Assembly: GCA_005408345.1 (NCBI GenBank)
Contig: SEMN01000020.1
Location: 1,679,501-1,743,500 of the forward strand
DNA: 64,000 nucleotides
Direction: 5' to 3'
Origin: Macquaria australasica
Lineage: Eukaryota; Chordata; Actinopteri; Centrarchiformes; Percichthyidae
The notes under the pieces were generated by a model that saw nothing but the letters and a program-made list of their open reading frames with translations, was not told where the DNA came from and ran no database searches. Shown in pieces: positions 61,151-64,000 of this stretch (its first letter is position 1; each line of letters opens with the position of its first letter). The translations under genes were made by a program, and so were the position numbers.

Positions 61151-62577
61151 AGGTGAACTGAACTGCATTGGCAGATCATCTCAGACAGACTGCACACAAC
61201 CCAAAGCTGTAAAAAACGTCCATATGAAAACAGTTGGATTAGACAAAAATGTCAGGCAATAATGTCCACAAAAGATGGCAGAATGGGGTCAAAATTCGGA
61301 TTCATACTTGCTTTTGTCAAGGCTCCACAAATGTCTAAGCATAAGGCACTCCTGGGTTTGATCAGAGCAGAGTGTTTTTATTGTGTTAACAGTTCTGGGA
61401 ACCAATCAGCACTGCAGAACAGTCCATGATGCTTTCATGTCTGATTCACAGCAAATGTGGCCTCCATAAAAGGTACCAGTGCACCACTAAAAGAGGACAC
61501 GGAGAGTGCAAGACGGTGTAAACAAAGGGTTTTGCAAATGTTCTATGACGTAGGAAATGTATTCCACATGCTTGTTAGACCTCAAGGATACACATAAAGT
61601 GTTTTGGTAAAAACACTGTCAATAAAACTCAACATGCTATCTTTAATTGAGTTTGTTTGGTAAAATTATTCATTCTTGACATTACTGCAGATCATTTGCC
61701 ACAACCAGAAGAGTGTTAGGTTTTTGTTTTAATTTTATTTCCTTATATTAATTTCCAAAATAAACATGCCTATTAGTCCATCACAGTGAACATCGTATCT
61801 GTTTTTGTCATTGTCATAAAAGGTGTTTTTTCGACAATGAACTTCCCAGCTCTCTGGTAGATTCAAACCCAACAGCGCTGCGCCACCGTGTGTATAAATG
61901 TAAACATGATGATTGAAGGAGAAACACAATCTGAATCCATGAAATGTGAACTATGACTCGTGTATTTACCTTTACATTATTGACTGTCATACTAAATACC
62001 ACCACCACGTGTACAGTAACACTTCTGGGGAAGGCTGTAGAGCTGCAGCTGGAATGGTAAATAAGTAATGTGTCAAGAAAAAACTGTTTGTGAACTATAC
62101 AAGACTAGAATAACCCTCACTGTGGGAAGGGTTTAAAAAGAAACCACTGTGAGAGACATTCCTATTCAGTCCTTTTCACATAGTGTATGAATTTATAACT
62201 TTATGACCTATTTATGACTCACCTTGGCTATTAACTCACCCTCCTCCCTGTCACATATGACTTGCAGAACTTATCTTTGCTGCAGAAACTTAAGTTTTTG
62301 TCTTTTTTTTTAGCTACTCTTTTGTCCTGAGCCAAGGTCTCCTCCTTCGCCTCCAAGAGCCTGTTATCCCTCAGGAACTTCTCTTGCGGCCGGTTATTGT
62401 TGCACTCTGGACACCTTTCATGTTTTTATGTGGTTTCTTTTGCTTGTGCACCACGAGCATGAATGTCATATCTGTGCAGCATTTTCCTCCTCCTGGCAAT
62501 TTGTCTCGTCCCTCAAGGCCTTTTGGGGGGCTCATTTGTTGACATCCATCATCATGACAGCGATGCCAACTGAGCTA

Positions 62578-62703
62578 TCTCCATGACAACTCCACATCCA
62601 CTCCATCTTGCTGAGGAAGACTGTGAGATGTGGTGGAAAGCCCCACAAAAAGCTAGCAAGTGGACCTTGAGTTATGATTTTTTTTTTTTTTTTTTTTGTC
62701 AAA
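62578..62703 (+). repeat. Short interspersed repeat ending in a T run, copy B
   Basis: ATCTCCATGACAACTCCACA, CTGAGGAAGACTGTGAGATG, GGAAAGCCCCACAAAAAGCT, then a T17 run and GTCAAA; same layout as 20236-20340. Confidence 0.6.
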
Positions 62704-62929
62704 CTACTCTTTCCAAGGTCATAAGAAACTCATCTCATTCATACTCTTATTTAGAGTTTCTCTGCCACTCGGTGCAAGCGTATCATAGCCGACGACACTT
62801 TTTGAATCCGTTACCACAACATGGTGTATTTCTGGGGCCTGTAGCAGAAGGTAGGTTAGGCTGTGCAAACAAACTCTGAGCTGTTCAATAAAATAAAACA
62901 TAAACACAGTGACATCCACAGCTGAAGGG

Positions 62930-64000
62930 CAGAGGAGAGGGCAGGGGGGGGTCGCTCACTGCGTTAGTAAACGGCGGCGGCGGCGGCAGCGGCAGCGTGC
63001 TCCCTGAAAACACTCCTGCCTCGGCTGCTGTTATCTGCGCGGTGGGTTGTGGGTGTGTGAGCGTCGAAGTAAAATGGCGGACTTGGCAAACGAAGGTGAG
63101 TGAGTGGCAGTGTGAGGAAGAGAAGGAAAAAAACAACAACAACAACAACAACACGGCCGCCGTGCCGTTACGAACGGCGCCCGTGCGTTGTTTGCATGTG
63201 CGGTGAGCTGGAGCGAAGCTGCCCGGTCGCATGTTAGTGGCGAGCCCGGGCGGAGTGTCGCTTCGCGGCGTTAGCAAGCACGCCAGCGATGCTAACGGCC
63301 GGGCTGCGGGTAATACCTGGGATGCCTCGGAACGCCCTCGACCGTCGCCTGCCGCTGGCTGGCTCGCTTCCTCACGCCAGCACCCGGCTATTTATAGGCG
63401 GCGGTGTGTTTTGCCCGCTTGTGGCGAGCCAAAAGCTCCAGCGTCGAAACGAACCGAAGCTCGCTAGGCCGAAGAAGGAGAGCAGCGCCTGCGACAAAGC
63501 CGCTACACGAGCGCACTGCCAGCTCGGCGATGTTTGTGTCGGCAGGAAGCGACATCCTTTGCTCGGCGTAGCTAGCGCTCGGTTGCCCGGATTGCTTGAC
63601 GCTCATTTGGGCGCGTAGAGAGAAAAGCGTCAGCCAGGAGACGACGCTTTGCTGCGGTCGCTGCTTCCTCTGTGCATTTTCTCCTCATTCCGCTGAGCTC
63701 TGCCAGCTGCGGGGCCGTTCAGTGGGGATCTTTGTGTCATTGCTTGTCGGGCGGGATGACTCATGCGGGACGTAGCGCATTAGCGAGCTAACTATAGCCA
63801 GTAAGCTAAGCTACGCTCGGGGCTTTGGGGGAACAACCGGTGGCGCCGGCTATTTGCTGGAAGGGGGTCGGGTAGTGTAAATGCTAGCTGGTTTAACATA
63901 AGCCGGGAGCATCTCTGGCCGCTTGAGTTCCTGCAGCGGACATCGGGTGTCGCATGCTGGATATCCTTGCATTCGTTAGCCAAGGCGGCTGACTTGCGAG
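62930..64000 (+). promoter_or_regulatory. CpG island and promoter of the ranbp3-like gene
   Basis: A sharp rise in GC and CpG density from about 62940 to the window end, with (CGG)n-type (62972-62990) and (AAC)n (63131-63151) runs. The start codon sits in AAAATGGCGG, a YY1-like element found at housekeeping start sites. The island continues through the first intron. Confidence 0.7.
63074..63095 (+). CDS. ranbp3: Ran-binding protein 3-like, first coding exon (partial)
   Basis: The exon encodes MADLANE followed by the first base of another codon, then the donor GTGAGT. RanBP3 proteins begin MADLANEEKP, so the exon fits exon 1 of RANBP3, a nuclear Ran-binding cofactor of CRM1 export. The rest lies beyond position 64000; the remaining 0.9 kb is intron within the CpG island. 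RANBP3 is on human 19p13.3, consistent with the neighbours. Only seven residues are visible, so the call depends on memory of the N-terminus and on synteny. Confidence 0.6.

Larger units (their letters stand above)
60944..62900. other. Intergenic upstream of the ranbp3-like promoter
   Basis: No coding exon recognised. Holds a strong CTCF-like motif (61138-61150), a minus-strand repeat relic at about 61820-61910 (GGTGGCGCAGCGCTGTTGGG) and a T-run repeat at 62578-62703. Confidence 0.5.

Noticed and set aside
1..64000. CRISPR arrays, bacterial operons, phage or plasmid features
   Set aside because: No regularly spaced direct repeats with unique spacers, no Shine-Dalgarno-led gene strings; all coding evidence is intron-split vertebrate genes.

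Overview
The window looks like teleost (spiny-rayed, percomorph-type) fish nuclear DNA. The genes have many introns with GT-AG junctions, the proteins are vertebrate orthologues with fish-like residues, and the intergenic DNA is AT-rich and full of repeats I recognise as typical of teleosts (a decayed Tc1/mariner copy, several short non-autonomous elements, a Ty3/gypsy 3' end, CA/GT microsatellites). No bacterial, plasmid or phage feature is present. Exon models below were built by hand from reading frame, splice signals and remembered family sequences; every complete model closes in frame.

Layout: ap1m1-like (AP-1 clathrin adaptor mu subunit, minus, 3' end off the window) at 65-4179; a Tc1-like remnant near 5.6-5.96 kb; tpm4 (tropomyosin 4, plus, two promoters and two alternative last exons) at 9623-19411; rab8a (plus) at 20899-23264 with a long 3' UTR; cib3 (minus) at 26724-30876; admp (minus) at 33372-35357; pinhead/pnhd (minus) at 37195-41829; a NIM1-type kinase gene (plus) at 44720-47752; a ccl25-like CC chemokine gene (minus) at 52861-53983; a gene-poor stretch from about 54.9 to 62.9 kb holding the 3' end of a Ty3/gypsy element; and a CpG island with the first coding exon of a ranbp3-like gene (plus) at 63074.

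The block ap1m1 - tpm4 - rab8a - cib3 corresponds to human 19p13.1 (TPM4, RAB8A, HSH2D, CIB3, FAM32A, AP1M1), but no HSH2D or FAM32A is seen here. CCL25 and RANBP3 are also on human 19p. The most interesting feature is the side-by-side, same-strand pair admp and pnhd, which encodes two secreted embryonic patterning factors reported as linked in other chordates. The pnhd protein reads as three diverged copies of one Cys-rich module. Other points worth a look are a retained muscle-type last exon in tpm4, a CaaX tail on the NIM1-like kinase, a splice donor built from a GT microsatellite in pnhd, paired palindromes at the broken end of the gypsy element, and several CTCF-like motifs. I found no wholly new biological system; the rest is ordinary fish gene and repeat content.
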